Position numbers and translations under genes: made by a program
DNA from: Diphasiastrum complanatum
Taxonomy: Eukaryota > Streptophyta > Lycopodiopsida > Lycopodiales > Lycopodiaceae
Direction: 5' to 3'
DNA: 64,000 nt
Assembly (NCBI GenBank): GCA_029204225.1
Contig: CM055092.1
Location: 75,828,345-75,892,344 of the forward strand
In this document: positions 21,270 to 32,985 of the stretch, piece after piece
Position numbering within the stretch: position 1 is the first letter of the stretch
How the letters are laid out: each line of letters begins with the position of its first letter
Notes under the pieces: generated by a model
Told to the model about the DNA's origin: nothing
What the model saw: the letters and a program-made list of their open reading frames with translations, nothing else
The model's database searches: none

Positions 21270-22060
21270 AAATGACATATGCCTCTTTCAACTTGCTCTT
21301 TGATGGCAATTGTGCAAATAACCTGGCCACACTTACCACTTGTGTCTCAACATCTTTTTCCTTCAGCTCAAATGCGCTACAATTCATACTGACACTTGTC
21401 GATCTGGTGATGTGCTCTTTGGTCATACCAATAAGTGTATGTGGCTATTGGGAGTCTCCATCCTGGATGAACTTTTCTCCAAAAACTTGATATGAATTCT
21501 CCATGGAAGCATCTAGTTGATAAAACTTTCTACCTATTGATTTGCAAATTGGAACCTTTATCAATATTTACTCCTTTTCATCATAGACCAGCCAAGTGGA
21601 CCATGATGTGAAGTGCAATCTGAATGGATCCACACCATCCATTGCCAACCCTAAATGCAAATGGCAAGGCTCAACCCTAAACTCATGCCAAGTTGCATCC
21701 ACATGCTTTCATGTGGGACAATCAGCCAGGATCCTCATAGTATCATCCGATGAATGATTGCTCGAATGCCATGTCATAAGCTCCGCTATGGATTTGCACT
21801 TAAACATATGGCGTATCCTGGGTATGATGGGAAAATGCCTTACCACTTTGGCGGGTATAGTGTCTCCTTGTAAATTTTGTTGTAACGATGCTCCCCACAA
21901 TGTGGACATGTGCTTGATGTTGAAAATATAAAACACCATAAATGAACCTACATAAGGCTCCAAGAGTGATTGATTGACAATCTTGATTTAGATTAGCAAA
22001 ATAGGATCTTACAACCAAAAGCAATCAAATTGAATGATCAAATATGGAAATCCAACCCCA
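21270..22060 (-). pseudogene. CACTA (TNP2-type) transposase fragment
   Basis: Read on the minus strand, shifting frames give the core of a TNP2-like CACTA transposase. First comes PAKVVRHFPIIPRIRHMF and AELMTWHSS (about 21780-21880), then CPTWKHVDATWHEF with a stop inside, then HLHLGLAMDGVDPFRLH (about 21590-21670) and ILIKVPICKSIG. These match the family order of a Pro-rich hinge, LMxWH, and a conserved G-L-A-x-D-G-x-(N/D)-P-F box. Frameshifts and stops are frequent. It lies directly to the left of the copia complex. The ends of this CACTA element were not found here. Confidence 0.75.
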
Positions 22061-22089
22061 CACACGTGTGGCATAGCCTCCAGTATGGC

Positions 22090-22094
22090 CTCAT
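22090..22094 (+). repeat. left target-site duplication of the outer copia complex
   Basis: CTCAT precedes the TGTTGATTTC terminus; CTAAT follows the other terminus at 32567-32571. One of the five bases differs. Confidence 0.5.
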
Positions 22095-22107
22095 TGTTGA
22101 TTTCACA

Positions 22108-22481
22108 CGTGTTAAGCATAGTGGTAGCTCGTGGATCTACTAGTATCGTTGTACTCCACATTTTGGACCCAATTGATTTGGTGATTTTATGGATTTCGTG
22201 AGTTATTGAGTTTCTAGCTTTCTCTCTCTACCCGAGATCTCATGATGGTTTTTCTCTCTCTACCCAAGGAGAGCAGCTTGTTTTTACTTAGAATAATTTT
22301 TGAATACTTCATACACATGTGAGTGAGAGTTGGAAGTGATTGAATGCATGTAGTAGTGTGTTTTTGCCATAGGATCAAAGATAGATCTTGAATCTCAATC
22401 TAGTCTTGATCTTGGTGCATCTACACACCTTAGGAGATCACAAGTACATTTAGTGGACAATCCACACGTGTGAAATCAACA
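22108..22481 (+). repeat. partial copia LTR (plus orientation)
   Basis: About 374 bp of LTR, from TTAAGCATAGTGGTAGC to GTGAAATCAACA. Full copies in this window are 735-736 bp, so the 5' half is missing. On its left it is fused at a CACGTG to 13-17 bases of the same LTR end in the opposite orientation. Confidence 0.75.
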
Positions 22482-22495
22482 TGATATCAGATCCT
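22482..22495 (+). promoter_or_regulatory. copia primer-binding site
   Basis: TGATATCAGATCCT directly after the LTR is a mutated form of the initiator-tRNA-Met primer site (TGGTATCAGAGCC) used by plant copia elements. Confidence 0.75.
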
Positions 22496-23183
22496 ACCTA
22501 AGGTTACCATGCATTTCAATCCATTTAAGTGAAAACTATTCATCAATTTTGAGCTAGAAATTGTCAAGGTCCATTTTCCTAGCTATCTTGTTCAATCTTG
22601 GATCAAAAGAGATCAAAAGGACATTGATTGGGTTTGACCTAGTACTGTACGAAATCAGGTGCTCAGACACATGTGAGGAACATCCAATTTCAGTTTGGAA
22701 GTTCTCTCTCATGTTTGATCCATTTATCTTGCTCGATAGCTTGTTTTGAAGCTATTTTTGTCTAGTTTTTGATGCAACCAGTTTCATTCCATTTGGTTGA
22801 GCCAATCAAAAGTTATAAGCTTTTGAAGAGGGTTAGGTAGGGCACCTAGACCTGAGTGGACACATTTGGTTTGGTCAAGAGATTGCTTGTTTGATCCAAA
22901 ATCACAGTTGAATGCTTACCAATCTCATCTATATGTGATCTAGGCACTGTTTTGAGATCTTAGCCATTTTGTTTCATGCAATATCATTGTATTTGAGTCA
23001 AATTTGATTTCTTAGTGTATTTCACACATGCTAAGAGTGTTTGATCCTAACTTTGCCTATACTCCATCATTTGATGTGAAATAGATCTTGTTTTAGAGAG
23101 ATTTGTGTAGCTAGTGAGAATCAATTCACAAATAGTTGCACGATCTTTCATAGGAGGAGATAGTACTCAATTATTGGATCCTA

Positions 23184-25887
23184 TTGAGTTTGTGTAGCAA
23201 CATTTATTGTTCATCATTTGAGTTTTCTTCACTTCAAATGTCTTCAATGGGTTCATCCTCATTGGAACCAATTGAAAGGTTGACCACTTCAAATTATTCA
23301 ATTTGGAAAGTGAGGATGGAGTCCATCTTGATCCTTCAAGATGTGATGGACATAGTTCTTGGCCTTGAAGAAGAACCACAAGTTCTTCAAGAGGTTCAAA
23401 AATACAAAAAGAGAGCTAGGATGGCTCTCCACTACATTAAGATGAATGTCTCTAATGAGATTTTGAGGGAGATAGGTACTTGTACAACAGCCAAAGAAGC
23501 TTGGGATTGTCTCAAGACTATCTATGAGGCTAAGAATACCTCTAGGCTTCTCACTCGTAGGAATCAAATCTTTCAAAGTAGCCAAAAGAGTGATGAGAGT
23601 GCATCTAGTTATGTTTTGAGAGTAAAAGATATTCATAGAGAACTTGCTTGTATTTGTGATTCCATCAATTTGAGCTAGTTCAAGTCATTCTCAATGGCTT
23701 GAGAAGTGAATTTGATAACCTTGTCCAATCCTATGCCATTAAGGAGGAGCTACCAAGTTTGGAGGCTCTCCAAAGTGTGCTTATTTCGGAAGAATCAAGA
23801 CAAGAGTACAAGCTCTTGAGGATGGATAAGCTCTCTCTCACTCATAATGATGGCAAAGCTCTTTGCCAAGGATAAGCACAAAGGGAGGAGCAAGAACCAA
23901 CATCAACAATCCTCAAGCAAGGACAAAGTCAAATCCAAAGACAAAGATGAGGAGGAAGATGATTCCTCTAATGCTTCATCATCCAAGCTCAAGAAGAAGA
24001 AGATCAAGTGCTTTTATTGTGGCAGGAAAGGTCATTATGCCACCAATTGCTTCAAGAAGAAGAATCAACTCAAGCAAGCCAATATTACCAATGAGAAGGA
24101 AGAAACTATTGCAAGTGATGGAGAGGGATCTCTTATGGTCTCTAGTTTCTCATCTACTCCTTTCAATAAAGACGGCCCATGGTATATTGATAGTGGAGCC
24201 TCTTCACATATGTGTAGCTCCAAGGACTCTTTCTCTTCTATTGCACCTTATGATGGAGTCAAGAAATCAATATACACTGCAAATGATTTTGAATGTCCTA
24301 TTAAAGGCATAGGGAACATTCCCTTGAAGCTTGCATCCTCTAAAGTTCTTTCTCTCTCTAAAGTTCTTTATGTACCTAGGCTTACCAAAAATCTCATTAG
24401 TGTTGGCCAATTTCTTGATAATGGCTTGGATGTAAAATTCAATGTTGATACTCGCACTATCAAGAAGAATGATGAGATACTTGCATTAGGATCCAGATTT
24501 GGTGGCATCTATAAACTAGATCCAAATGAGTATGTGAATGCTTGTAATGTTGCTCTTGTGAACAAGCTCTCTATGGAGGAATTATGGCATAGAAGGTTGG
24601 GACATCCCAACTACAAATCCATGCTCTCTATGATTAAAGAAGCCAAATCTATTGGCTTGCCAAAGTCATTCTCCAAGAAGATCAAGCCTTGTGAGGCTTG
24701 TGCTATTGCTAAATCTCACAAAAAGCCATTTAGAAGATCTTCTATCGAAAGCAAGCATCCTTTGGAGTTAATTCACTCGAATGTGCATTTCTGATCAACT
24801 ACAAGCAAGGGAGGAGCCACTTGTTTTGTTACTTTCATTGATGATTTCACAAGATTCACTTGGATATATCTTCTTGCTTCTAAATCTATGGTGTTTGATC
24901 ATTTCCTTATTTTCAAAGCTTATGTAGAGAAGCAATTCTCATTCAAGATTGAAGCTCTTAGAAGTGATGGAGGTGGTGAATATATCTCCATGAGCTTGAA
25001 GGCATCAAAAGAGAGTTCTCTTGTGCCTACTCTCCATCTCAAAATGGAGTGGCCAAGAGAAAGAATAGATCTCTATGTGAATGTGCAAAATCTATGATAA
25101 TTGAGACATCTTTGCCTAAAGATTTTTGGGGAGAAGCCATTAATTGTGCAAATTATCTTTGCAATAGGATCCCACATATAGCTCCTGGAGGAAAGTCACC
25201 ATATGAAATCATATATTTGAAGAAGCCTAAGGTTGATCACCTTAGAGTTTTTGGATGCATATGCTTTGTCCATATTTCCATGGAAACAAGGAAGAAGGAA
25301 GATCCTAGTGCATGCAAAGGGATCATGGTTGGATACTCATCCACCAAGAAGGCCTATAGAGTCTTTATACTCTCTACTTCTCAATCTATTGAAAGTAGAG
25401 ATGTTGTCTTTCATGAAGATCAACACTCATCTTTTGAAGAGGCCGAGATCAAGATGCGTCATCAATTATTGATTTTGAAGACAATCATGATGTGATGGGG
25501 TCGAGATTTGAAGAAGAGTCTCCTCGGATTTTCTCACCAAGAAGATCCATGAGAGATAGATCCAAGCCTAAGAGTTATATGTTGACAAAGGCAAACAAGT
25601 GGATCTTGATGCCAGTAATTATGTTTTTTATGTCTCTCATGAAGAGCCAAAGAATATACAAGAGGCACTCAATACCAAGGAGTGGTATGATGCCATGAAG
25701 CAAGATTATGATGCATTGATCACCAACAATACTTGGAGCTTGTGGATCCTCCATACAACAAGCATGTGATTGGTTGCAAGTGGGTATTTCGGATCAAGTT
25801 CAATCATGATGGCACCATAAACAAGTATAAAGCAAGATTATGTGCCAAAGGATTTGCTCAAATCCATGGCCTTGATTATGAGGAGAC
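23184..25887 (+). pseudogene. copia gag-pol, outer element
   Basis: Gag opens at 23184 (SNYSIWKVRMESILILQDVM, 23300s), with a frame change after SINLS at about 23675. Next come the zinc knuckle CFYCGRKGHYATNC (about 24009-24050), the protease DSGASSHMC (about 24190-24215) and the GAG-pre-integrase LWHRRLGHPN with CEAC. Integrase follows with IDDFTRFTW, RSDGGGEY and GVAKRKNRS (the last Glu of the D-D-E triad reads Lys), and then the RT start GCKWVFRIKFNHDGT and GLDYEETF. Several stops and shifts break it (24793, about 25040, about 25495, about 25700). At 25888 the RT is cut by the nested element (TSD CTTTG). The missing RT part continues at 30679. Confidence 0.88.
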
Positions 25888-25892
25888 CTTTG
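25888..25892 (+). repeat. left target-site duplication CTTTG of nested copia
   Basis: CTTTG at 25888-25892 and again at 30674-30678. Joining the flanks across one CTTTG restores the RT sequence around EETF and AKMVTIR of the outer element. Confidence 0.85.
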
Positions 25893-26087
25893 TGTTGAAT
25901 CTCACATGTGTGGATTCCGTACAGTACCAGGTCAGACCCAATCAATGTCCTTTTGATCTCTTTTGATCCAAGATTGAACAAGATAGCTAGGAAAATGGAC
26001 CTTGACACTTTCTAGCTCAAGATTGATGAATAGTTTTCACTTAAATGGATCAAAATGCATGGTAACCTTAGGTAGGCTCTGATATCA

Positions 26088-26822
26088 TGTTGATTTCACA
26101 CATGTGGATGTCCACTGCATGTACTTGTAATCTCCTAAGGTGTGTAGATGCACCAAGATCAAGACTAGATTGAGATTCAAGATCTATCTTTGATCCTATG
26201 GCAAAAACACACTACTACATGCATTCAATCACTTCCAACTCTCACTCAAATGTGTAGGAAGTATTCAAAAATTATTCTAAGTAGAAACAAGTTGCTCTCC
26301 TTGGGTAGAGAGAGAAAAACCATCATGAGCTCTCAGGTAGAGAGAGAAAGCTAGAAACTCAATAACTCACAAAATCCATGAAATCACCAAATCAATTGGG
26401 TCCAAAATGCGGAGTACAATGATACTAGTAGATCCACGAGCTACCACTATGCTTAACTACGATTGGACCATATTTTTTCACCTCTTGATCCTATTGTGTC
26501 ATTGATCCATACACCTCTTAATTCTATTGGACTATATTCAAGCCCACCTCAATTTCCTATTGGACCTCACAAGGTTCCACCTCTAAATCCTATTGGACCT
26601 CTTGGAATTCATCAAACAAAAGCTTTACACTTGTCTACACTCTAATTGGCACGTGTTTAGTCTCTTACTCTATTTTGGCTCAATAGTGGCATTACAAGTG
26701 GAAGTGCATAATTTGCCATCTATGCCAAATTTATTCCTATCAACATCCTACACCTAGATGCTTGATGTAAAAAACATAAAACCCCTATATGTAACATAGA
26801 TAATCTTTTTTAATTCTTCACA
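26088..26822 (-). repeat. copia LTR of the nested element (3')
   Basis: 735-bp LTR, TGTGAAGAATT to ATCAACA on the minus strand. It has a polypurine tract (TTTTTTAGGAG) before it and a primer site after it. Its U3 holds several copies of the motif TCCAATAG on the element's sense strand (about 26460-26600), i.e. clustered CCAAT boxes, and a CAC(A/G)TGTG palindrome near the 3' end. Confidence 0.85.
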
Positions 26823-26936
26823 CTCCTAAAAAATTATCTATGAAGATTTGAGCATTGATCTTGATATAACTCCAAGATTAGATCTATGCTTGATGAAAGC
26901 ACTTTTGCTCAAAGGTTTGGTGAGTAGATCGGCAAT

Positions 26937-27893
26937 TTAAGAGCACGAGTTGACGTGCTCCAAATAAATTTCACCTCCAATAAGCTTTTCTCTCACAAAA
27001 CGGTGTGCCACTTCTATGTGCTTGCTTCTTGCATGAAATATGGGATTATTGGCAAGAGCTTGGGCCGAGATGTTATCACACTTGATCATTGGTAGATCAT
27101 CCTCCTTGATGCACTTTAGCTCCATTAATAACCTCTTGATCCAAAGCACTTCTTTGGTAGTTGTAGTGAGTGCTTTGTACTTGGCCTCACATGAAGAGAG
27201 AGATATAGTATCTTGCTTTTTGGAAAGCCAAGATATTAGATTGCCTCCAAGAAAGATAGTGTATGCACTAATAGACTTTCGATCCATCTTGTCACTTGCA
27301 AAGTCCGAATCCGAGTAGCCAATAATAAATAGATCTTCACTTTTGTAGAGTAGACCATAATCACAAGATGAAGATACATATCTTAAAATCCTCTTGGCCA
27401 TCTTCCAATGATGGATCTTAGGATCTTGCATAAATTGACTCGATTTGTGCACACAAAAACTTAGATCGGGCCTAGTAATGGTAAGCCAAATTAATGAGCC
27501 TACAAGACTCCTAAAAAGTGTGATGTCCTCAAAGGATCTTTCATCACCTTTATTAGGATCTTTTACAATTTGCTCCATTGGAGTATCTATGCTCTTAGAA
27601 TTTTCCATATGGAAGTTTTTCAACATAGAGTGAGCATATCTAGATTGGCATATAAAGACATGATTTTCATAAAAATCAATTTCTAGGCCTACGATGTAAT
27701 GCATCTCTCCTAGATCTTGCACTTTAAACTCACATCCAAGTGCTAGCTTGGTTTCATCAACTAGCTTGATACAACTTCCAAAAAGAATAATGTCATCAAC
27801 ATAAATTAGAAGAATGACAATATTGCTATCAACAAACTTTAGATACATGGATGGATCATAGTCACTAAGAGTAAATCCTAGTGAGATACTCAT
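26937..27893 (-). pseudogene. copia RT C-terminal part and RNase H
   Basis: Starts at SLGFTLSDYDPSMYLKF and includes the RT active site LLIYVDDIILFG, LGLEID, the LIWLTITRPDLSFCV block and the RNase H region (YSDSDFASDKMDRKSISAY, LSSCEAKYKAL, SKHIEVAHRFVREKL). The 318-residue frame is open but has lost everything upstream. At 27893 it is joined directly to the protease region (KLDPNEY), skipping GAG-pre-integrase, integrase and the RT fingers. The last residues before the stop fall short of the usual copia C-terminus. Confidence 0.88.
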
Positions 27894-29235
27894 TTGGATC
27901 TAGTTTATAGATGCCACCAAATCTGGATCCTAATGCAAGTATCTCATCATTCTTCTTGATAGTGCAAGTATCAACATTGAATTTTACATCCAGGCCATTA
28001 TCAAGCAATTGGCCAACACTAATGAGATTCTTGGTAAGCTTAGGTACATAAAGAACTTTAGAGAGAGAAAGAACTTTAGAGGATGCAAGCTTCAAGGGAA
28101 TGTTCCCTATGCCTTTAATAGGACATTCAAAATCATTTGCAGTGTATATTGATTTCTTGACTCCATCATAAGGTGCAATAGAAGAGAAAGAGTCCTTGGA
28201 GCTACACATATGTGAAGAGGCTCCACTATCAATATACCATGGGCCGTCTTTATTGAAAGGAGTAGATGAGAAACTAGAGACCATAAGAGATCCCTCTCCA
28301 TCACTTGCAATAGTTTCTTCCTTCTCATTGGTAATATTGGCTTGCTTGAGTTGATTCTTCTTCTTGAAGCAATTGGTGGCATAATGACCTTTCCTGCCAC
28401 AATAAAAGCACTTGATCTTCTTCTTCTTGAGCTTGGATGATGAAGCATTAGAGGAATCATCTTCCTCCTCATCTTTGTCTTTGGATTTGACTTTGTCCTT
28501 GCTTGAGGATTGTTGATGTTGGTTCTTGCTCCTCCCTTTGTGCTTATCCTTGGCAAAGAGCTTTGCCATCATTATGAGTGAGAGAGAGCTTATCCATCCT
28601 CAAGAGCTTGTACTCTTGTCTTGATTCTTCCGAAATAAGCACACTTTGGAGAGCCTCCAAACTTGGTAGCTCCTCCTTAATGGCATAGGATTGGACAAGG
28701 TTATCAAATTCACTTCTCAAGCCATTGAGAATGACTTGAACTAGCTCAGATTGATGGAATCACCAATACAAGCAAGTTCTCTATGAATATCTTTTACTCT
28801 CAAAACATAACTAGATGCACTCTCATCACTCTTTTGGCTACTTTGAAAGATTTGATTCCTACGAGTGAGAAGCCTAGAGGTATTCTTAGCCTCATAGATA
28901 GTCTTGAGACAATCCCAAGCTTCTTTGGCTGTTGTACAAGTACCTATCTCCCTCAAAATCTCATTAGAGACATTCATCTTAATGTAGTGGAGAGCCATCC
29001 TAGCTCTCTTTTTGTATTTTTGAACCTCTTGAAGAACTTGTGGTTCTTCTTCAAGGCCAAGAACTATGTCCATCACATCTTGAAGGATCAAGATGGACTC
29101 CATCCTCACTTTCCAAATTGAATAATTTGAAGTGGTCAACCTTTCACTTGGTTCCAATGAGGATGAACCCATTGAAGACATTTGAAGTGAAGAAAACTCA
29201 AATGATGAACAATAAATGTTGCTACACAAACTCAA
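27894..29235 (-). pseudogene. copia gag and protease of the nested element
   Basis: Gag (29235-28741) and zinc-finger/protease block (28572-27894), nearly identical to the plus-strand block at 23184-24530. It carries the same frame change after SINLS and the same second frame change just before FAKDKHKGRSK. Zinc knuckle CFYCGRKGHYATNC and protease WYIDSGASSHMC are both intact. Confidence 0.88.
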
Positions 29236-29924
29236 TAGGATCCAATAATTGAGTACTATCTCCTCCTATGAAAGATCTTGCAACTATTTGTGAATTGATT
29301 CTCACTAGCTACACAAATCTCTCTAAAACAAGATCTATTTCACATCAAATGATGGAGTATAGGCAAAGTTAGGATCAAACACTCTTAGCATGTGTGAAAT
29401 ACACTAAGAAATCAAATTTGACTCAAATACAATGATATTGCATGAAACAAAATGGCTAAGATCTCAAAACAGTGCCTAGATCACATATAGATGAGATTGG
29501 TAAGCATTCAACTGTGATTTTGGATCAAACAAGCAATCTCTTGACCAAACCAAATGTGTCCACTCAGGTCTAGGTGCCCTACCTAACCCTCTTCAAAAGC
29601 TTATAACTTTTGATTGGCTCAACCAAATGGAATGAAGCTGATTGCATCAGAAACTGGACAAAAATAGCTTCAAAACAAGCTATCGAACAAGATAAATGGA
29701 TCAAACATGAGAGAGAACTTCCAAAATGAAATTGGATGTTCCTCACATGTGTCTGAGCACCTGACTTTGTACAGTACCAGGTCAGACCCAATCAATGTCC
29801 TTTTGATCTCTTTTGATCCAAGATTGAACAAGATAGTTAGGAAAATGGACCTTGACACTTTCTAGCTCAAGATTGATGAATAGTTTTCACTTAAATGGAT
29901 CAAAATGCATGGTAACCTTAGGTA

Positions 29925-29937
29925 GGCTCTGATATCA
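29925..29937 (-). promoter_or_regulatory. primer-binding site of the nested copia
   Basis: TGATATCAGAGCC on the minus strand, directly inside the 5' LTR; one mismatch to the initiator-tRNA-Met site. Confidence 0.8.
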
Positions 29938-30673
29938 TGTTGATTTCACACGTGTGAATTGTCCACTTCATGTACTTGTGATCTCCTAAGGTGTGTAGAT
30001 GCACCAAGATCAAGACTAGATTGAGATTCAAGATCTATCTTTGATCCTATGGCAAAAACACACTACTACATGCATTCAATCACTTCCAACTCTCACTCAC
30101 ATGTGTAGGAAGTATTCAAAAATTAATCTAAGTAAAAACAAGCTGCTCTCCTTGGGTAGAGAGAGAAAAACCATCATGAGCTCTCGGGTAGAGAGAGAAA
30201 GCTAGAAACTCAATAACTCACAAAATCCATAAAATCACCAAATCGATTGGGTCCAAAATGCGGAGTACAATGATACTAGTAGATCCACGAGCTACCACTA
30301 TGCTTAACTATGATTGGACCATATTTTGTCACCTCTTGATCCTATTGAATCATTGATCCATAGACCTCTTAATTCTATTGGACTATATTCAAGCACACCT
30401 CAATTTCCTATTGGACCTCACAAGGTTCCACCTCTAAATCCTATTGGACCTCTTGGAATTCATCAAACAAAAGCTTTACACTTGTCTACACTCTAATTGG
30501 CATGTGTTTAGCCTCTTACTCTATTTTGGCTCAATAGTGGCATTACAAGTGGAAGTGCATAATTTGCCATCTATTGCAAATTTATTCCTATCAACATCCT
30601 ACACCTAGATACTTGATGTAGAAAACATAAGACCCCTATATCTAACATAGATAATCTTTTTCAATTCTTCACA
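29938..30673 (-). repeat. copia LTR of the nested element (5')
   Basis: 736-bp LTR, the partner of 26088-26822, with only scattered differences between the two. Outer edge TGTGAAG against the target duplication CTTTG. Confidence 0.88.
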
Positions 30674-30678
30674 CTTTG

Positions 30679-30898
30679 CACGTGTTGCAAAGATGGTGAC
30701 AATAAGAATTCTTATTTCTCTTGCTTGTTTCTTTATGTGGAAGGTGCTCCAATTAGATGTATCCAATGCTTTTCTAAATGGTTATCTTGAGGAGGGGATC
30801 TATATGGAACAACCTCAAAGATTCATCAAGGATGAGTCCAAAGTGTGCTTGCTCTTCAAAAGTCTTTATGGACTCAAGCAAGCACCAAGATCATGGTA
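30679..30898 (+). pseudogene. RT segment of the outer copia
   Basis: Continues the RT interrupted at 25888: AKMVTIRILISLACF, LDVSNAFLNGYLEEGIYMEQ, LYGLKQAPRSWY. At 30898 the frame runs into inverted zinc-finger/protease sequence. The part of RT that would follow is found only on the minus strand, in the nested element. Confidence 0.85.
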
Positions 30899-30899
30899 T

Positions 30900-31779
30900 T
30901 CAAAAGGCCGTCTTTCTTGAAAGGAGTAGATGAGAAACTAGAGACCATAAGATATCCCTCTCCATCACTTGCAATAGTTTCTTCCTTCTCATTAGTAATA
31001 TTGGCTTGCTTGAGTTGATTCTTCTTCTTAAAGCAATTGGTGGCATAATGACCTTTCTTGCCACAATAAAAGCACTTGATCTTCTTCTTCTTGAGCTTGG
31101 ATGATGAAGCATTAGAGGAATCATCTTCCTCCTCATCTTTGTCTTTGGATTTGACTTTGTCCTTGCTTGAGGATTGTTGATGTTGGTTCTTGCTCCTCCC
31201 TTTGTGCTTATCCTTGGCAAAGAGCTTTGCCATCATTATGAGTGAGAGAGAGCTTATCCATCCTCAAGAGCTTGTACTCTTGTCTTGATTCTTCCGAAAT
31301 AAGCACACTTTGGAGAGCCTCCAAACTTGGTAGCTCCTCCTTAATGGCATAGGATTGGACAAGGTTATCAAATTCACTTCTCAAGCCATTGAGAATGACT
31401 TGAACTAGCTCAGATTGATGGAATCACCAATACAAGCAAGTTCTCTATGAATATCTTTTACTCTCAAAACATAACTAGATGCACTCTCATCACTCTTTTG
31501 GCTACTTTGAAAGATTTGATTCCTACGAGTGAGAAGCCTAGAGGTATTCTTAGCCTCATAGATAGTCTTGAAACAATCCCAAGCTTCTTTGGCTGTTGTA
31601 CAAGTACCTATCTCCCTCAATATCTCATTAGAGACATTCATCTTAATGTAGTGGAGAGCCATCCTAGCTCTCTTTTTGTATTTTTGAACCTCTTGAAGAA
31701 CTTGTGGTTCTTCTTCAAGGCCAAAACTATGTCCATCACATCTTGAAGGATCAAGATGGACTCCATCCTCACTTTTCAA
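30900..31779 (-). pseudogene. third copia gag/zinc-finger block
   Basis: Minus-strand gag (31779-31405) and zinc-finger block (31236-30900), near-identical to the other two, with the same two frame changes. The knuckle reads CFYCGKKGHYATNC. It breaks off before the protease DSG, at the head-on junction with plus-strand RT. The gag start is damaged (the peptide begins MKSEDGVHLDPSR in a shifted frame). Confidence 0.85.
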
Positions 31780-32566
31780 ATTGAATAATTTGAAGTGGTC
31801 AATCTTTCACTTGGTTCCAATGAGGATGAACACATTGAAGACATTTGAAGTGAAGAAAACTCAAATGATGAAGAATAAATGTTTCTACACACACTCAATA
31901 GGATCCAATAATTGAGTACTATCTCCTCCTATGAAAGATCTTGCAACTATTTGTGAATTGATTCTCACTAGCTACACAAATCTCTCTAAAACAAGATCTA
32001 TTTCACATCAAATGATGGAGTATAGGCAAAGTTAGGATCAAACACTCTTAGCATGTGTGAAATACACTAAGAAATCAAATTTGACTCAAATACAATGATA
32101 TTGCATGAAACAAAATGGCTAAGATCTCAAAACAGTGCCTAGATCACATATAGATGAGATTGGTAAGCATTCAACTGTGATTTTGGATCAAACAAGCAAT
32201 CTCTTGACCAAACCAAATGTGTCCACTCAGGTCTAGGTGCCCTACCTAACCCTCTTCAAAAGCTTATAACTTTTGATTGGCTCAACCAAATGGAATGAAA
32301 CTGATTGGACCTCACATGGTTCCACGTCTAAATCCTATTGGACTTTTAGAATTCATCAAACAAAAACATTACACTTGTCTACACGCTATTTGGCACGAGT
32401 TTAGCCTCTTACTCTATTTTGGCTCAATAGTGGCATTACAAGTGGAAATGCATAATTTGCCATCTATGCCAAATTTATTCCTATCAACATCCTACACCTA
32501 GATGCTTGATATAAAAAACATAAGACCCCTATATCTAACATAGATAATCTTTTTCAATTCTTCACA
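31780..32566 (-). repeat. copia leader and truncated LTR
   Basis: Leader sequence matches 29236-29640. Near 32305 it jumps, at a short TGATTGG overlap, into the middle of the LTR. The primer site and the 3' half of the LTR are thus deleted, and the 5' part of the LTR ends at TTCACA, 32566. Confidence 0.75.
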
Positions 32567-32744
32567 CTAATATCATAGAATTATAGTAATTAAGTTTTGA
32601 TTGCAATATAGACACAAAAACACAAGACAAATAGTGAAGAAGCTCAAGATTGTCAATTTGCGAGTCTGGACAATTTGTGAGTAAATGGTCTGCGAGTTTC
32701 GCGAGTTTATTTTTGTAGCTCAATTGTAGTAATAACATGAGAGT

Positions 32745-32985
32745 GAATTTGTGTAAGTGTGGGTCTAGGTGGCCTATGTTAGCGTGGGTGTAGGTGCAAG
32801 TATGTGGATATAAGTGGCAGTGGTGTAAGTGTTAGTGTGGCCGAAGTTGGTGTAAGTGTACGTGGAAGTGCAAATGTCGGTGCGGTTGAAGTTGGTGGAA
32901 GTGTTAGTGTGCAAGAGCTAGTGGAAGTCTAAATGTCAGTGCAATTGAAGTTGGTGTAAGTGTAAGTGTAAGTGTTTGCGAGGAA
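32745..32985 (+). repeat. GTAAGTGT-rich minisatellite
   Basis: Irregular tandem runs of GTGTAAGTG, GTTAGTGTG and GTGGAAGTG, with a longer repeated unit containing GAAGTTGGTGTAAGTG. Non-coding on both strands. Confidence 0.65.

Larger units (their letters stand above)
25893..30673 (-). mobile_element. nested, internally deleted copia element
   Basis: Minus-strand element inserted into the RT gene of the outer copia. Reading from right to left: 5' LTR 30673-29938, primer site, leader, gag and protease 29235-27894, a large deletion, RT/RNase H 27893-26937, polypurine tract, LTR 26822-26088. A second primer site and leader (26087-25912) then end abruptly in about 20 bases of an LTR end (TGTTGAATCTCACATGTG, plus strand). 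So it looks like a tandem of two units sharing an LTR, with the second unit almost wholly deleted. Integrase and half of RT are absent, so it must have moved with enzymes from another copy. Confidence 0.8.
22095..32566. mobile_element. rearranged Ty1/copia complex with a nested copia element
   Basis: Both outer ends are LTR termini in minus orientation: TGTTGATTTCACACGTG on the left, TTCTTCACA on the right. The interior is scrambled. At 22108 the sequence switches to a plus-strand LTR (to 22481), then primer site, leader, gag and pol (+) to 25892. A second element fills 25893-30673. Pol (+) resumes at 30679 and stops at 30898, joined head-on to a minus-strand zinc-finger/gag block (30900-31779), its leader, and a truncated LTR (about 32306-32566). 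The junctions fit intramolecular rearrangement or template switching of one copia family. All gag blocks are nearly identical in sequence. Confidence 0.75.
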
